Source: Allopusillimonas sp048270225 (GTDB lineage: Bacteria > Pseudomonadota > Gammaproteobacteria > Burkholderiales > Burkholderiaceae_B). From it: DNA of 64,000 nucleotides. Location of the stretch: contig JBLWTG010000005.1 of assembly GCA_048270225.1 (NCBI GenBank), positions 337,862 to 401,861 on the forward strand, in the 5' to 3' direction. Below, piece after piece: positions 44,521-54,921 of this stretch (positions are counted from its first letter, which is position 1; each line of letters opens with the position of its first letter). The notes under the pieces were generated by a model, which had not been told where the DNA came from, searched no databases, and was given only the letters and a program-made list of their open reading frames with translations. The translations under genes and the position numbers were made by a program.

Positions 44521-44552
44521 GGAATGCGAAACCGAACAGGGCTACGGGGGCG

Positions 44553-45911
44553 CTACAGCTTCTTGATGAAGATAAGACTGTTGCGGGACCTGTTGTAGTG
44601 CGCCTGGCGCTCTTTGGGCAGGTCTGAAATGCCGCCGCGCACGAAACCGCGCTTCATGAACCAGTGCGAGGTGCGGGTGGTCAGCACGAACAGACGCTTG
44701 ACCCCCATGGCGCGCGCCCTCGTTTCGGTATGGCGCAGCAGGATTTCTCCTTCGCCTGTGCTTTGCCACTCCGGGTGAACGATCAGGCAGGCCATCTCCG
44801 CCATGTTTTCATCCAGATAAGGCATCAGCGCGACACAGCCATAGATAACGCCATCGTGTTCCAGCACGGTGAAGTTTTCGACATCTCGCTCGATGACCGA
44901 GCGTCCGCGCGGCACCAGCGTGCCGTCTTCTTCCAGCGGCTCGATGAGCTGCACAATGGCGCCGATATCGTCCACTGTCGCCGGACGCAGGTCGTCCAGG
45001 GTGTCTTCGACCACCATGGTGCCCACGCCGTCGTGGGTGAAAATTTCGAGCAGTACGCTGCCGTCCAGCGTATAGGGCACCAGGTGGGCACGCGCCACGC
45101 CGCGCTTGACGGCCAGGGAAGCGTAGGTAAGAAAGCTGGCGGTGTCGTGATCCAGAGTGCCTGATGCCAGAAGCTTGTCTGCGTCGTCGCGCGCCAGCTC
45201 GGTGTCGACCGAGCCGTCTTCGTCGCGTACTGCACAGTCCTGGGTAAGAAAAATCAGTTTCTCGGCCCGCAATGCGACGGCCGCGCTAGTGGCCAGGTCT
45301 TCCATGGCCAGATTGAAGGCCTCCCCGGTAGGGGAGAAACCCAGCGGAGAGAGCAGGACGATCGCGCGCTGATGGATGATGCTGTTGATGGCGTCGATAT
45401 CCATCTTGCGCACGGAACCGGTGTGCATGTAGTCAACGCCATCAATGACGCCGACCGGCCTGGCTGTGACGAAATTGCCTGAAATCACGCGGATCTGGGC
45501 GTGCGACATGGGTGTATTGGGCAGGCCCTGGCTGAATGCGGCTTCGATATCCAGCCGGATTTCGCCGGCAGCTTCCTTGGCGCACTCCAGGGCTTCCGGG
45601 CTGGTCGGTTCGGAACCTGTCTTGAACTGCGTCTGGTAGCCCTTGAGCTGCAGTTGTTCATTGACCTGGGGACGGGATCCATGCACCAGTACCAGTTTCA
45701 CGCCCAGGGCCGAGAGCAGGGATAAATCCTGGATCAGTGTGTCGAGCGCGCCGTCCCGCACCAATTCGCCGCCAAAGCCGACGACAAAGGTCTTGCCGCG
45801 GAAATCGTGCACATAGGGGGCGACTTCTCGAAACCAGCGCACGAACTGGGCAGGGGCGAATTCGGGGGCGTCGTGCGCGGAAAGCGTGGTGTCGGTATCG
45901 AGGGCGGTCAT
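44553..45911 (-). CDS. argA: N-acetylglutamate synthase (classical ArgA)
   Basis: A 452-residue enzyme transferring acetyl from acetyl-CoA to glutamate, the first step of arginine synthesis. The N-terminal amino-acid-kinase-like domain (about 25-295; VVGFGGELVRDG, LVLVHGSRPQVNEQL) is the arginine-sensing part; the C-terminal GNAT domain (about 305-450; MACLIVHPEWQSTGEGEILL) is catalytic. Divergent from hrpA across about 75 bp. Confidence 0.94.
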   Translation of the reverse strand: MTALDTDTTLSAHDAPEFAPAQFVRWFREVAPYVHDFRGKTFVVGFGGELVRDGALDTLIQDLSLLSALGVKLVLVHGSRPQVNEQLQLKGYQTQFKTGSEPTSPEALECAKEAAGEIRLDIEAAFSQGLPNTPMSHAQIRVISGNFVTARPVGVIDGVDYMHTGSVRKMDIDAINSIIHQRAIVLLSPLGFSPTGEAFNLAMEDLATSAAVALRAEKLIFLTQDCAVRDEDGSVDTELARDDADKLLASGTLDHDTASFLTYASLAVKRGVARAHLVPYTLDGSVLLEIFTHDGVGTMVVEDTLDDLRPATVDDIGAIVQLIEPLEEDGTLVPRGRSVIERDVENFTVLEHDGVIYGCVALMPYLDENMAEMACLIVHPEWQSTGEGEILLRHTETRARAMGVKRLFVLTTRTSHWFMKRGFVRGGISDLPKERQAHYNRSRNSLIFIKKL

Positions 45912-45950
45912 GGCCTTGTTGGGTCCCTGCTAGAGTTGGCTTCATTCAAA

Positions 45951-45958
45951 ATTATAAT
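45951..45958. promoter_or_regulatory. ATTATAAT: -10-like box usable on both strands
   Basis: The 8-bp palindrome gives TATAAT on the plus strand (45953-45958) and on the minus strand (45951-45956). It lies 29 nt before the hrpA start and 40 nt before the argA start. No convincing -35 hexamer is seen in either direction. Confidence 0.4.
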
Positions 45959-45986
45959 GAGTGACTGTCCACAGGGAAGAAGTTTC

Positions 45987-48900
45987 ATGCAAGAGTCTGT
46001 CAATTTGTCGGAAAACGCACACAAGGGCGACGACAAAGACACCCATACCGCCGACAACAAGCCGGCTTCGCAGCGCCGCCGTAAACGCCCGGAGGCGTCT
46101 GCGGGCACGCCGCGGGCCGACGGAAAGCCTGGCCAGACAGGCCGGCAGGGCGGTGCAGGGCAGGCCGATCCCCGGGAGATGCGGGACGGCACAGAGCGAA
46201 GCGAACGCAGCCTGCCGCCGCTGCGCTATCCGGATGATCTGCCCGTCAGCGCTCGCCGGGCCGACATCGCTGCGGCGATCGAGGCCAACCAGGTTGTGAT
46301 CGTCTCGGGGGAAACCGGCTCGGGCAAGACGACCCAGCTTCCCAAGATCTGCCTGGAACTGGGCCGTGGCCAGCGTCGCATGATAGGCCATACACAGCCA
46401 CGCAGGCTGGCGGCAACCTCTGTGGCCAAACGCATCGCCCAGGAGCTGAACACTGAGCTTGGCGACTGGGTGGGCTATCAGATACGCTTTAGCGATCGCA
46501 GCGGTCCGGGCACTGCCATCAAGCTGATGACCGACGGGATTCTCCTGGCCGAGTCCCAGCGCGACCCGCTCTTGCGCCGATATGACACCATTATTATCGA
46601 CGAAGCGCACGAACGCAGCCTGAATATCGATTTTCTGCTCGGCTTTCTCAAGCAGTTGCTGCCGCGCCGGCGCGATCTCAAGCTCATCATTACCTCGGCA
46701 ACGATAGACGCTGCACGCTTTGCCGAGCATTTCGGCGAGCCCGGAAGGCCGGCGCCGGTCATCGAGGTGTCGGGCCGGCTCTATCCCGTCGACATACGCT
46801 ATCGCCCGGTACAGGACGACGATGCGCCAGATGCCGCCGGGGACGATGCCGGCGGGGGCGCGTCTTCCAGGCAGGACGCTTCCCGCAAGCGCAGCGCTGT
46901 GCGTGCAAGTGCGGACGAAGAGCGCGACCTGATCGATGCGGTGGTAGACGCGGTGTCAGAATGCGCTCGCCACGGCCCAGGGGATGTGCTGGTTTTCCTG
47001 CCGGGCGAGCGTGAAATACGCGAAACCGTGGAAGGACTGCGCAAGAGCGCAGTCGGCCATTGCGAGGTCCTGCCCCTCTATGCGCGCCTGTCGCAGGCGG
47101 AACAGGAGCGTATTTTCCGGCCGCAAGGCAATGTGCGGCGTGTGGTGCTGGCCACCAATGTCGCCGAAACTTCGCTGACTGTCCCCGGAATTCGCTATGT
47201 GGTCGACAGCGGGCTGGCGCGCATCAAGCGCTATTCCTGGCGCAACAAAGTCGAGCAGTTGCGCATAGAGCCCATCAGTCAGGCATCGGCCAATCAGCGC
47301 GCCGGCCGCTGCGGACGTATCGGTCCAGGCCTCTGTATCCGGCTTTACGGCGAAGACGACTTCAAACGGCGAGCGCCGTTTACTGATCCCGAGGTGCTGC
47401 GTTCCTCGCTGGCGTCGGTCATTCTGCGCATGAAAGCGCTCAAGCTGAACGACATCGAGTCCTTTCCCTTTGTCGATGCGCCACCCGGGCGGGCGATTGC
47501 CGACGGCTACCATTTGCTGCAGGAGCTCGGTGCCATCGACGACAGAAATATGCTGACCGACACCGGCAGGGAACTGGCGCGCTTGCCGGTGGATCCTCGT
47601 GTGGCTCGCATGGTGCTGGCCGCCCGCGACCAGCAGTGCCTGGCCGAGATACTGATTATCGCCTCAGCGCTCTCCGTACAGGATCCGCGTGACCGTCCCA
47701 TGCAAGAGCGTGAGGCGTCCGAAGCGGCCCATGCCAAGTTCGGTGATGACAAGTCCGAGTTTCTGTCCTATCTGAAACTGTGGCGCTGGTATGGCGAGCA
47801 GATTGCACACAAGGAGTCGCAGCGCAAGCTGGTGGCGCTGTTGCGCCAGAATTTTCTTTCTCCATTGCGCTTGCGCGAATGGCACGATGTCCACACGCAG
47901 CTTGTCGCACTGGTGCGCGAGCAGGGCTGGCGAGTCAACGCTGTGGACGCCACCTTCGAGCAAATTCATATGGCCTTGCTGGCAGGGCTGCTGGGCAATA
48001 TCGGCCTGAAGCATGAAGACGCGGCGGGCTATGTCGGTGCGCGCGACATACGGTTCCAGATTCATCCCGGCTCTCGTCTGGTCAAGAAAGCGGGGCGCTG
48101 GATTGTCGCGGCCGAGCTGGTCGACACTTCGCGGCTGTACGCCCGATGCGTGGCCAGGATAGAACCGGTCTGGCTGGAGCGGGCGGGCGCCCATCTGCTG
48201 CAGCGGAGCTGGTCTGATCCGCGCTGGGAAAAAAAAGCTGGTCAGGTCGTGGCCAATGAGCGCGCCGTTTTATATGGGCTGCCGGTCTACTCCGGCCGGC
48301 GGGTGCATTTCGGCAGGATAGATCCGGCGCGCGCGCGCGAGCTTTTCATACGTCAGGCGCTGGTCACAGGCGACATAGACTCGGCGCTGCCGTTTCTGCA
48401 GCACAATCGCAAGCTGATCGCATCCATCGAAAAGCTGGAGCACCAGACGCGCCGGCCCGACATTCTGGTTGATGACGAGCTCATCCATGCCTTTTACGAT
48501 CAGCAGATTCCGGCTGACGTCTTCCAGACGGCAACGCTGGAGAAGTGGCACAAGGGCCTGGACAAGCAGCAGGCGCGCGCCCTCTTGCTTTCGCGTGATG
48601 ATCTGATGCGACACGACGCCGCCGGCGTCACCACAGACGTATTCCCGCGCGAGATCGAATGGCAGGGTGTACGCATGGCCCTGGACTATCATTTTGAACC
48701 GGGCTCGGTGCGCGACGGCGTCACGCTGACCGTCCCGCTCTTTGCCCTCAATCAGATTGATCCCATGCGCTGCGAATGGCTGGTGCCAGGCATGCTCAAG
48801 GAGAAAGCGCATCTGCTGATCAAGTCGCTGCCGCAAAAACTGCGCCGGCATTGCGTGCCATTGCCGGATTACGCGGCCGGTTTTTTCGAACGTTGGTTCG

Positions 48901-50018
48901 AGCGTGCTTCCGATCCGGATACCGGACTGCTTGAGGCGATTAGCGCCGATATGTGGGAACAGGTCAAGGTTCGCCCTCAGCGCAGCGATTTCAAGCCCGA
49001 AATGCTGCCCGCGCATCTTTTCATGAATTTCAAGGTGGTGGACGAGCATGGGCGCATGCTGTCGGGAGGACGCAATCTTGACCAGATCAAGGCAGAGCAT
49101 GGTCGGGACGCTCAGGCCTCCTTCCAGAAGGTGGCCGCGCGCGACGAGCATGTTGCGCAGGCGCTGGCGCATGAGCAGCTCACCGACTGGTCGTTCGGCG
49201 CGCTGCCCGATATCATGGAGATACGCCGCAAAGGTCAATCGTTTGTTGGTTATCCCGCATTGGTGGACAAAGGCACGCATTGCGATCTGGATGTCTTTGA
49301 TGATCCGGCCCAGGCCCGTGTGCAGCATCAGGGCGGGCTGCGGCGGCTGTTTCGTCTGGCCCTGCGCGAGCAAGTCAAGTTCCTGGAAAAAAACCTGCCT
49401 GATCTGACGCGCATGAGTATGTTGTACATGAGTCTGGGCACGCAGGAGGAACTGCGCGACCAGATCATAGACTGCGCCCTGGACAGAGCGTGCCTGACCG
49501 AACCCTGGCCCGTGGACGCAGCCGGATTTGAGCTGCGGCGCAGCGAAGGCAAGACGCGCCTTGGCCTGCTGGCGCAGGAAGTGGCCCGGCTGACGGGGCA
49601 GATACTTGCCGAATGGGCCGCTCTGCAGAAAAAACTGCCACAGGCCAAGGTCCACAGCGCAGCCTATGCCGATCTGCAGAAGCAGCAGTCGGCGTTGATG
49701 GGCAAGTGGTTTTTGCGCGATACGCCTTACCAGCAACTGGCGCATTTTCCGCGCTATCTGAAAGCGGCCTCGGCCCGGATCGACAAGCTGCGTGCAGACC
49801 CGGGCAGGGATGCGCGCCTGATGGCGGACATGGCATTGCCGCTGGCACAGTACCAACGCGCCGTATCATCGCTCAAGGGCGCGCGCGATGCGCAGTTGGA
49901 CGCGTTTCGCTGGATGCTGGAAGAGTTGCGCGTCGCGCTCTTTGCGCAGGAGCTTCGCACCCCCATGCCCATATCCGTGAAGCGGTTGCAAAAAGCCTGG
50001 ACGGCGATGCAGCGCTAG
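45987..50018 (+). CDS. hrpA: ATP-dependent RNA helicase HrpA
   Basis: A 1343-residue DEAH-box helicase. After about 95 hydrophilic, Arg/Gly/Asp-rich residues come Walker A GETGSGKTTQ (K114), the DEAH box (D205 in IIDEAHERS), SATIDAARFAEHF, a helicase C domain with TNVAETSLTVPGIRYV and QRAGRCGR, then HA2, OB and the long HrpA-specific C-terminal region. E. coli HrpA helps resolve stalled or collided ribosomes. Start 45987 has GGGAAGAAG upstream; an ATG at 45957 has no ribosome site. A 60-residue Asp/Gly/Ser-rich insert (about 270-310) interrupts the motor. Confidence 0.95.
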   Translation: MQESVNLSENAHKGDDKDTHTADNKPASQRRRKRPEASAGTPRADGKPGQTGRQGGAGQADPREMRDGTERSERSLPPLRYPDDLPVSARRADIAAAIEANQVVIVSGETGSGKTTQLPKICLELGRGQRRMIGHTQPRRLAATSVAKRIAQELNTELGDWVGYQIRFSDRSGPGTAIKLMTDGILLAESQRDPLLRRYDTIIIDEAHERSLNIDFLLGFLKQLLPRRRDLKLIITSATIDAARFAEHFGEPGRPAPVIEVSGRLYPVDIRYRPVQDDDAPDAAGDDAGGGASSRQDASRKRSAVRASADEERDLIDAVVDAVSECARHGPGDVLVFLPGEREIRETVEGLRKSAVGHCEVLPLYARLSQAEQERIFRPQGNVRRVVLATNVAETSLTVPGIRYVVDSGLARIKRYSWRNKVEQLRIEPISQASANQRAGRCGRIGPGLCIRLYGEDDFKRRAPFTDPEVLRSSLASVILRMKALKLNDIESFPFVDAPPGRAIADGYHLLQELGAIDDRNMLTDTGRELARLPVDPRVARMVLAARDQQCLAEILIIASALSVQDPRDRPMQEREASEAAHAKFGDDKSEFLSYLKLWRWYGEQIAHKESQRKLVALLRQNFLSPLRLREWHDVHTQLVALVREQGWRVNAVDATFEQIHMALLAGLLGNIGLKHEDAAGYVGARDIRFQIHPGSRLVKKAGRWIVAAELVDTSRLYARCVARIEPVWLERAGAHLLQRSWSDPRWEKKAGQVVANERAVLYGLPVYSGRRVHFGRIDPARARELFIRQALVTGDIDSALPFLQHNRKLIASIEKLEHQTRRPDILVDDELIHAFYDQQIPADVFQTATLEKWHKGLDKQQARALLLSRDDLMRHDAAGVTTDVFPREIEWQGVRMALDYHFEPGSVRDGVTLTVPLFALNQIDPMRCEWLVPGMLKEKAHLLIKSLPQKLRRHCVPLPDYAAGFFERWFERASDPDTGLLEAISADMWEQVKVRPQRSDFKPEMLPAHLFMNFKVVDEHGRMLSGGRNLDQIKAEHGRDAQASFQKVAARDEHVAQALAHEQLTDWSFGALPDIMEIRRKGQSFVGYPALVDKGTHCDLDVFDDPAQARVQHQGGLRRLFRLALREQVKFLEKNLPDLTRMSMLYMSLGTQEELRDQIIDCALDRACLTEPWPVDAAGFELRRSEGKTRLGLLAQEVARLTGQILAEWAALQKKLPQAKVHSAAYADLQKQQSALMGKWFLRDTPYQQLAHFPRYLKAASARIDKLRADPGRDARLMADMALPLAQYQRAVSSLKGARDAQLDAFRWMLEELRVALFAQELRTPMPISVKRLQKAWTAMQR

Positions 50019-50122
50019 CCGGTCAGAGCGGCGGGACCAGCGCGAGTCGGTCAATTGTCGCGCCCATCGGCGAAGTTGTTTCGCTTATCCCGGTCTTTTT
50101 GCAGGCTGGGTACAATTCCACT

Positions 50123-53100
50123 ATGACAGAAGCCCATATTCCCACCCCATTTGTACATTTGCGTGTCCATTCCGAGTTTTCCGTGGTGGACGGTATCGGC
50201 CGTATCCCCGAACTGGTCAAGAAGGCAGTCGGCGACGGACAGCCGGCCATGGCGCTGACCGATCTGTGCAATCTGTTCGGCTTCATCAAGTTCTACAAGG
50301 CCGCACGCGGCAAAGGCCTGAAACCAATCGCCGGCGCCGACATCTGGCTTGAAAACGAGCTTGAACGCGACAAGCCCTATCGCCTGTTGCTCCTGGTGCG
50401 CAACAATGAGGGATATCTCGCGTTGTGCGATATTCTCACGCGCGCCTGGCTGGACAACCAGTACCGCGGCCGTGCTGAAGTGCGGCGCGAGTGGCTGCGC
50501 AATCAGTCCGGGCTTATCCTGCTGTCCGGCGGACGCGCCGGCGACGTGGGCCAGATGCTTGAGGCCGGCAAGGCCGAGGAGGCAGGGCGTCTGGCTCAGG
50601 AGTGGGCCAGGGAGTTTCCGGACAGCTATTACATCGAGCTGCAGCGCAGCGGCCACGATGGCGACGAAGCCTACGTTCAGGCGGCCATGAGGCTGGCCGC
50701 CAGATACGGCTTGCCCGTTGTGGCGACGCACCCCGTACAGTTCATCGAAGAAGCCGATTTCCGGGCGCATGAGGCGCGCGTCTGCATTGCGGAAGGCGAG
50801 CAGTTGGGCAACGCAAAGCGCGTGCGCCGCTTTTCGCGCGACCAGTACATGCTCAGCTCGATGGACATGACACAGCGTTTTGCCGATGTGCCTACCGCGC
50901 TGGCCAATACCGTCGAAATCGCCAAACGCTGCAATCTCACGCTGGTGCTGGGCAAGCCGCAATTGCCTGATTTCCCGACTCCAGAAGGCGTTACTCTGGA
51001 CGATTACCTGGTCCAGCTGGCCGAAGAAGGGCTTGAAAAGCGCATGCAGCAGCTGTTCGCGGACGAAGCCGAGCGGGCAGAACGATATCCGCAGTATCTG
51101 GAACGTCTGCGTTGGGAATGCAAGACCATTATCGGCATGGGGTTTCCGGGTTACTTTCTGATCGTGGCCGACTTCATCAACTGGGGCAAGCACAATGGTG
51201 TTCCGGTAGGCCCCGGACGCGGTTCGGGCGCAGGCTCGCTGGTGGCCTATTCCTTGGGTATTACAGACCTGGACCCAATACGCTATGACTTGCTGTTCGA
51301 ACGCTTCCTGAATCCGGAGCGGGTGTCCATGCCCGACTTCGACGTCGACTTCTGCCAGGACAACCGCGAGCGCGTCATCGACTATGTCAAGCGCAAATAC
51401 GGCAAAGAGGCGGTCAGCCAGATTGCGACCTTCGGAACGCTGGGGGCCAAAGCGGTTGTGCGGGACGTCGGCCGCGTGCTCGAAATGCCCTATATGCTTT
51501 GTGATGGCCTGTCCAAGCTGATTCCATTTAGTCCGGCGGACCCCTGGACGCTCGAGCGGGCGCTCAATGAAGAGCCCGCCTTCAAGGAGCGTTACGAGCA
51601 GGACGAAGAAGTGCGCGCGCTGGTCGATCTGGCCAGACCGCTGGAGGGCCTGACCCGAAATATCGGCATGCACGCCGGCGGGGTCCTGATCGCTCCCGGC
51701 AAGCTGACCGATTTCTGTCCGCTGTATTGCCAGCCGGGCACAGACAGCAATGCCGTGTCCCAGTACGACAAGGACGACGTCGAAGACGTCGGCCTGGTCA
51801 AGTTCGACTTTCTCGGCTTGCGGAACCTGACCATTCTGGACTGGGCTGTGCGATATGTGCGCCAGTTCAATGAAGACAAGCGCGATTTCGATATCATGGC
51901 GCTGCCGCTGGATAACCCTCAGGCTTACCGGCTGTTGAGCGAGGGCAATACCACCGCCGTATTCCAGCTCGAGTCGCGCGGCATGAAAGAGCTGCTCAAG
52001 AACCTGCGCCCCAATACGTTTGAAGACGTCATCGCCATGCTGGCACTGTACCGTCCGGGGCCGCTGGAATCGGGTATGGTGCTGGATTTTGTCAATCGCA
52101 AGCACGGCAAGGCCGAGGTTGACTACTTCCATCCCGATCTCGAGCCTGTTTTGAAGAGTACATACGGTGTCATCGTGTACCAGGAACAGGTGATGCTGAT
52201 CTCTCAGATCATCGGTGGCTACTCGCTGGGCGGCGCTGACTTGCTGCGTCGGGCAATGGGCAAGAAAAAAGCCGAGGAAATGGCCAAGCATCGGGCCATT
52301 TTCGAAAAAGGCGCTGTCGAGAAAGGCTATGACGCCGAGCTGGCCGTCAAGCTGTTCGACCTGATGGAGAAGTTCGCCGGCTATGGCTTCAACAAGAGTC
52401 ACTCTGCCGCCTATGCGCTGATTGCGTACCAGACGGCCTGGCTCAAGTTTTATCATCCGACTGAGTTTCTGGCGGCCACGCTGTCGTCCGACATGGATGA
52501 CACGGACAAAGTCCAGACCTTCTGGAAGGATGCGCTGGCCAATGGCGTGCAGGTGCTGCCGCCGGATGTCAACGCATCGGCCTACCGTTTCGAACCCGTC
52601 CAGGATGAGTACTCGGCGCGTGGCGAGCCGCCTCGCACCATGCGTTACGGCCTGGGCGCGGTCAAGGGGACGGGGCAGGGCGCTGTCGAGGAAATCATCC
52701 GGGCGCGCCAGGAAGGCGGGCCGTTCGCCAGCCTGTTCGATTTTTGCCGCCGGGTGGACAGACATACCGTCAATCGCCGTACCATCGAGGCATTGATACG
52801 CGCCGGCGCCTTTGACCGCATCGAGGAAAATCGCGCGGCGCTGCTGGCGACGATCGGAAATGCCATCGAGGCTGCCGAGCAGGCGGAGCGCAGCGCCAAT
52901 CAGGTTTCGCTTTTCGCCGATGATGCCAATGATATTGTTGCGGGAGAGGTCGCCAAAGTTGCTCCGTGGGACCTGCAGACACGGCTTACCCAGGAAAAAA
53001 CAGCCCTGGGCTTCTTTTTCAGTGGACATCTATTCGATGCATGGCGCGATGAAGTCCGTCGTTTCGCGCCTCAGCCGCTGGCGCGTCTCGAGCCTGCACG

Positions 53101-53611
53101 CGGTTTGCAATGGTTCGCCGGCGTGTTGTCTGCTGTTCGCGTCAAGATGACGCGGCGGGGCAAGATGCTTTATGCCATGCTCGATGACGGCTCGGCGCAG
53201 GTCGAAGTCGCGATTTTCAATGAGCTGTATGAGCAGCACCGCGACCGGCTCAAGGAAGATCGCCTGGTCATCATCCAGGGCAAAGTCAGCAATGACGACT
53301 TTTCAGGTGGCTTGCGCGTGTCGGCCGATTCCGTCTTCGACCTGCAGCTTGCACGGGAGGCGCGCGCGCGCAGCCTGTGCATTACCCTGAACGGCAATGC
53401 CGACGCGGCCACGCTGCGTCAACTGCTCAACCCTTTCCGTGCCGCGCCCGAGAACGGCGTGCCGGGCGTACCTGTCGAAGTACGCCTGAAACGGGACGAG
53501 TTTTATTGCACCTTGCGTCTGGGCGAAGACTGGCGCGTGCGCATGGCAGATGTCATGCTCAAGCAGCTTGAAGAATGGGTACAGCCCGATGGCGTGGAGA
53601 TTAACTACTGA
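50123..53611 (+). CDS. dnaE: DNA polymerase III alpha subunit
   Basis: The 1162-residue replicative polymerase. It has an N-terminal PHP domain (about 1-270; HLRVHSEFSVVDGIGR), palm with catalytic D405 and D407 in PDFDVDFCQDNRERV, fingers (IGMHAGGVLIAPGKLTDF), tandem helix-hairpin-helix, an OB fold (KMLYAMLDDGSAQVEVAIF) and a C-terminal tau-binding region. Length equals E. coli DnaE. TACAAT at 50111-50116 is a likely -10 box just before the ATG. The stop shares one base with the start of the next glycosyltransferase (TGATG), so LPS genes are coupled to dnaE. Confidence 0.97.
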   Translation: MTEAHIPTPFVHLRVHSEFSVVDGIGRIPELVKKAVGDGQPAMALTDLCNLFGFIKFYKAARGKGLKPIAGADIWLENELERDKPYRLLLLVRNNEGYLALCDILTRAWLDNQYRGRAEVRREWLRNQSGLILLSGGRAGDVGQMLEAGKAEEAGRLAQEWAREFPDSYYIELQRSGHDGDEAYVQAAMRLAARYGLPVVATHPVQFIEEADFRAHEARVCIAEGEQLGNAKRVRRFSRDQYMLSSMDMTQRFADVPTALANTVEIAKRCNLTLVLGKPQLPDFPTPEGVTLDDYLVQLAEEGLEKRMQQLFADEAERAERYPQYLERLRWECKTIIGMGFPGYFLIVADFINWGKHNGVPVGPGRGSGAGSLVAYSLGITDLDPIRYDLLFERFLNPERVSMPDFDVDFCQDNRERVIDYVKRKYGKEAVSQIATFGTLGAKAVVRDVGRVLEMPYMLCDGLSKLIPFSPADPWTLERALNEEPAFKERYEQDEEVRALVDLARPLEGLTRNIGMHAGGVLIAPGKLTDFCPLYCQPGTDSNAVSQYDKDDVEDVGLVKFDFLGLRNLTILDWAVRYVRQFNEDKRDFDIMALPLDNPQAYRLLSEGNTTAVFQLESRGMKELLKNLRPNTFEDVIAMLALYRPGPLESGMVLDFVNRKHGKAEVDYFHPDLEPVLKSTYGVIVYQEQVMLISQIIGGYSLGGADLLRRAMGKKKAEEMAKHRAIFEKGAVEKGYDAELAVKLFDLMEKFAGYGFNKSHSAAYALIAYQTAWLKFYHPTEFLAATLSSDMDDTDKVQTFWKDALANGVQVLPPDVNASAYRFEPVQDEYSARGEPPRTMRYGLGAVKGTGQGAVEEIIRARQEGGPFASLFDFCRRVDRHTVNRRTIEALIRAGAFDRIEENRAALLATIGNAIEAAEQAERSANQVSLFADDANDIVAGEVAKVAPWDLQTRLTQEKTALGFFFSGHLFDAWRDEVRRFAPQPLARLEPARGLQWFAGVLSAVRVKMTRRGKMLYAMLDDGSAQVEVAIFNELYEQHRDRLKEDRLVIIQGKVSNDDFSGGLRVSADSVFDLQLAREARARSLCITLNGNADAATLRQLLNPFRAAPENGVPGVPVEVRLKRDEFYCTLRLGEDWRVRMADVMLKQLEEWVQPDGVEINY

Positions 53612-54717
53612 TGAGACCATTGCGCGTATTGCATGCGGAAGCCGCCGTTGCGTTCGGAGGCCAGGAGCGCCGGATTTTCAAGGAAATGCAGGCGATGCGC
53701 GCCCGCGGGCATCACATGGAGCTGTTGTGTCAGCCGCAGGCCCAACTGGGAGAGCATCTGCGCGCTGAGGGCTTTACGGTCCATACTTTGCCCATGGGCG
53801 GCCTGGCCCGTTATCTCAAGGGTGTCGCCGGGACGGCAGGCCTGTTGCGGCGCGGGCAGTATGATGTCGTCAATACACATAGCAGAATCGATACGTTGAT
53901 TGCCGGTACGGCGGGCCGCCTGGCGCGTACTCCGCTCATCGTCCGCACACGCCATCTGGCCAATCGCGCGGGCTCCATGCTTTCATACACATGGCTGCCG
54001 CACCGTGTGACGACGGTCAGCGATCATGTCCGGCTGGGCCTCATCAGCCGTGGAGTGCCCGAACATCGCATTGCCACGGTCTATTCCCCGGTGCCTTTGT
54101 CCGAACCCGTTGTCCACTCCACATTGCGTGAGGAGCTGGGCCTGTCTCCAGACGATGTGGTGGTCGGCTGTGTGGCGGTCATGAGAGCGATGAAAGGCCA
54201 TATCGACCTGATCAATGCCATGGCGCCATTGATGGCTGCCCGGACCGGACTGCATATGGTTTTTGTCGGGAGCGGATCTCCTACCTTTGAGCAGGTGCAG
54301 GCCCACATCGCCACATTGGGGCTACAAAACCGTATTCACTTGCTGGGTACGAGACATGATGTCCCCAATTTATTGGCGGGATTTGATCTTTTTGCCCTGG
54401 CCACGCGCAAGGAAGCGTCCGGCACAGTGTTTGTCGAGGCGCAGGCTGCCGGCTTGCCAGTCATCGGCACAGACGTCGGTGGTGTTTCTGAAATGTTCCA
54501 GGACGGAGTGACCGGTATTCTTGTGCCGCTGGATGATCAGGACGCGCTCACTGCGGCGTTGCAGCGACTCATTGATCAGCCTGAGTTACGGAAAACCATG
54601 GGTGCGGCCGGGCTGGCCTATTGCCGCGAGAGTGGCAATTTTTCGCTGGAAAAACTTGCTGAACGAACAGAGGCTTGTTACGTGCGATGGCTCCGGGAGC
54701 GTGGCGCCTCGATATGA
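53611..54717 (+). CDS. Glycosyltransferase family 4 (LPS core candidate)
   Basis: A 368-residue GT-B glycosyltransferase. The N-terminal acceptor domain begins LRVLHAEAAVAFGGQERRI, and the C-terminal donor domain has the GT4 features GSGSPTFE, LLGTRHDVPNLLAGFD and the E-x7-E type KEASGTVFVEAQAAGLPVIGTD (described, about residues 268-290). It is cytoplasmic or membrane-peripheral, using a nucleotide-sugar donor. It starts on the dnaE stop. The Bordetella pertussis LPS core cluster next to dnaE has a similar make-up, which is the basis for the LPS suggestion. Confidence 0.85.
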   Translation: MRPLRVLHAEAAVAFGGQERRIFKEMQAMRARGHHMELLCQPQAQLGEHLRAEGFTVHTLPMGGLARYLKGVAGTAGLLRRGQYDVVNTHSRIDTLIAGTAGRLARTPLIVRTRHLANRAGSMLSYTWLPHRVTTVSDHVRLGLISRGVPEHRIATVYSPVPLSEPVVHSTLREELGLSPDDVVVGCVAVMRAMKGHIDLINAMAPLMAARTGLHMVFVGSGSPTFEQVQAHIATLGLQNRIHLLGTRHDVPNLLAGFDLFALATRKEASGTVFVEAQAAGLPVIGTDVGGVSEMFQDGVTGILVPLDDQDALTAALQRLIDQPELRKTMGAAGLAYCRESGNFSLEKLAERTEACYVRWLRERGASI

Positions 54718-54753
54718 GGAACGTTGCTTGTTTGCACGAGAAACTCAGACAAC

Positions 54754-54782
54754 TTGAATAGTTTGCATTAAATTGCTTAAAT
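54754..54782 (+). promoter_or_regulatory. Candidate promoter for the GT4-deacetylase-GT2 genes
   Basis: TTGAAT (54754-54759), 17 bp, TTAAAT (54777-54782) in a visibly AT-rich 204-bp gap. No other feature is seen in 54718-54921. Confidence 0.4.
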
Positions 54783-54921
54783 TCAGACTGTTTTGCTGAC
54801 TCTTGACCGCTAATCAAATTTGCTGGCGCGCAACGCCCCGGTTTTCGGGTCGGAGCATCCATATTCCGGCTACTCTATCATTACCTGGCCTGCCAGTATG
54901 CGGGCTGAACACTCCCGAGCC

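Noticed and set aside
50051..53029. A 992-codon open frame antisense to dnaE.
   Set aside because: Mirror of strong GC-rich codon bias in dnaE; composition is Gln/His/Arg-rich and matches no family. Similar long antisense frames over polA, dxs, hrpA, radA and dnaB are rejected for the same reason.
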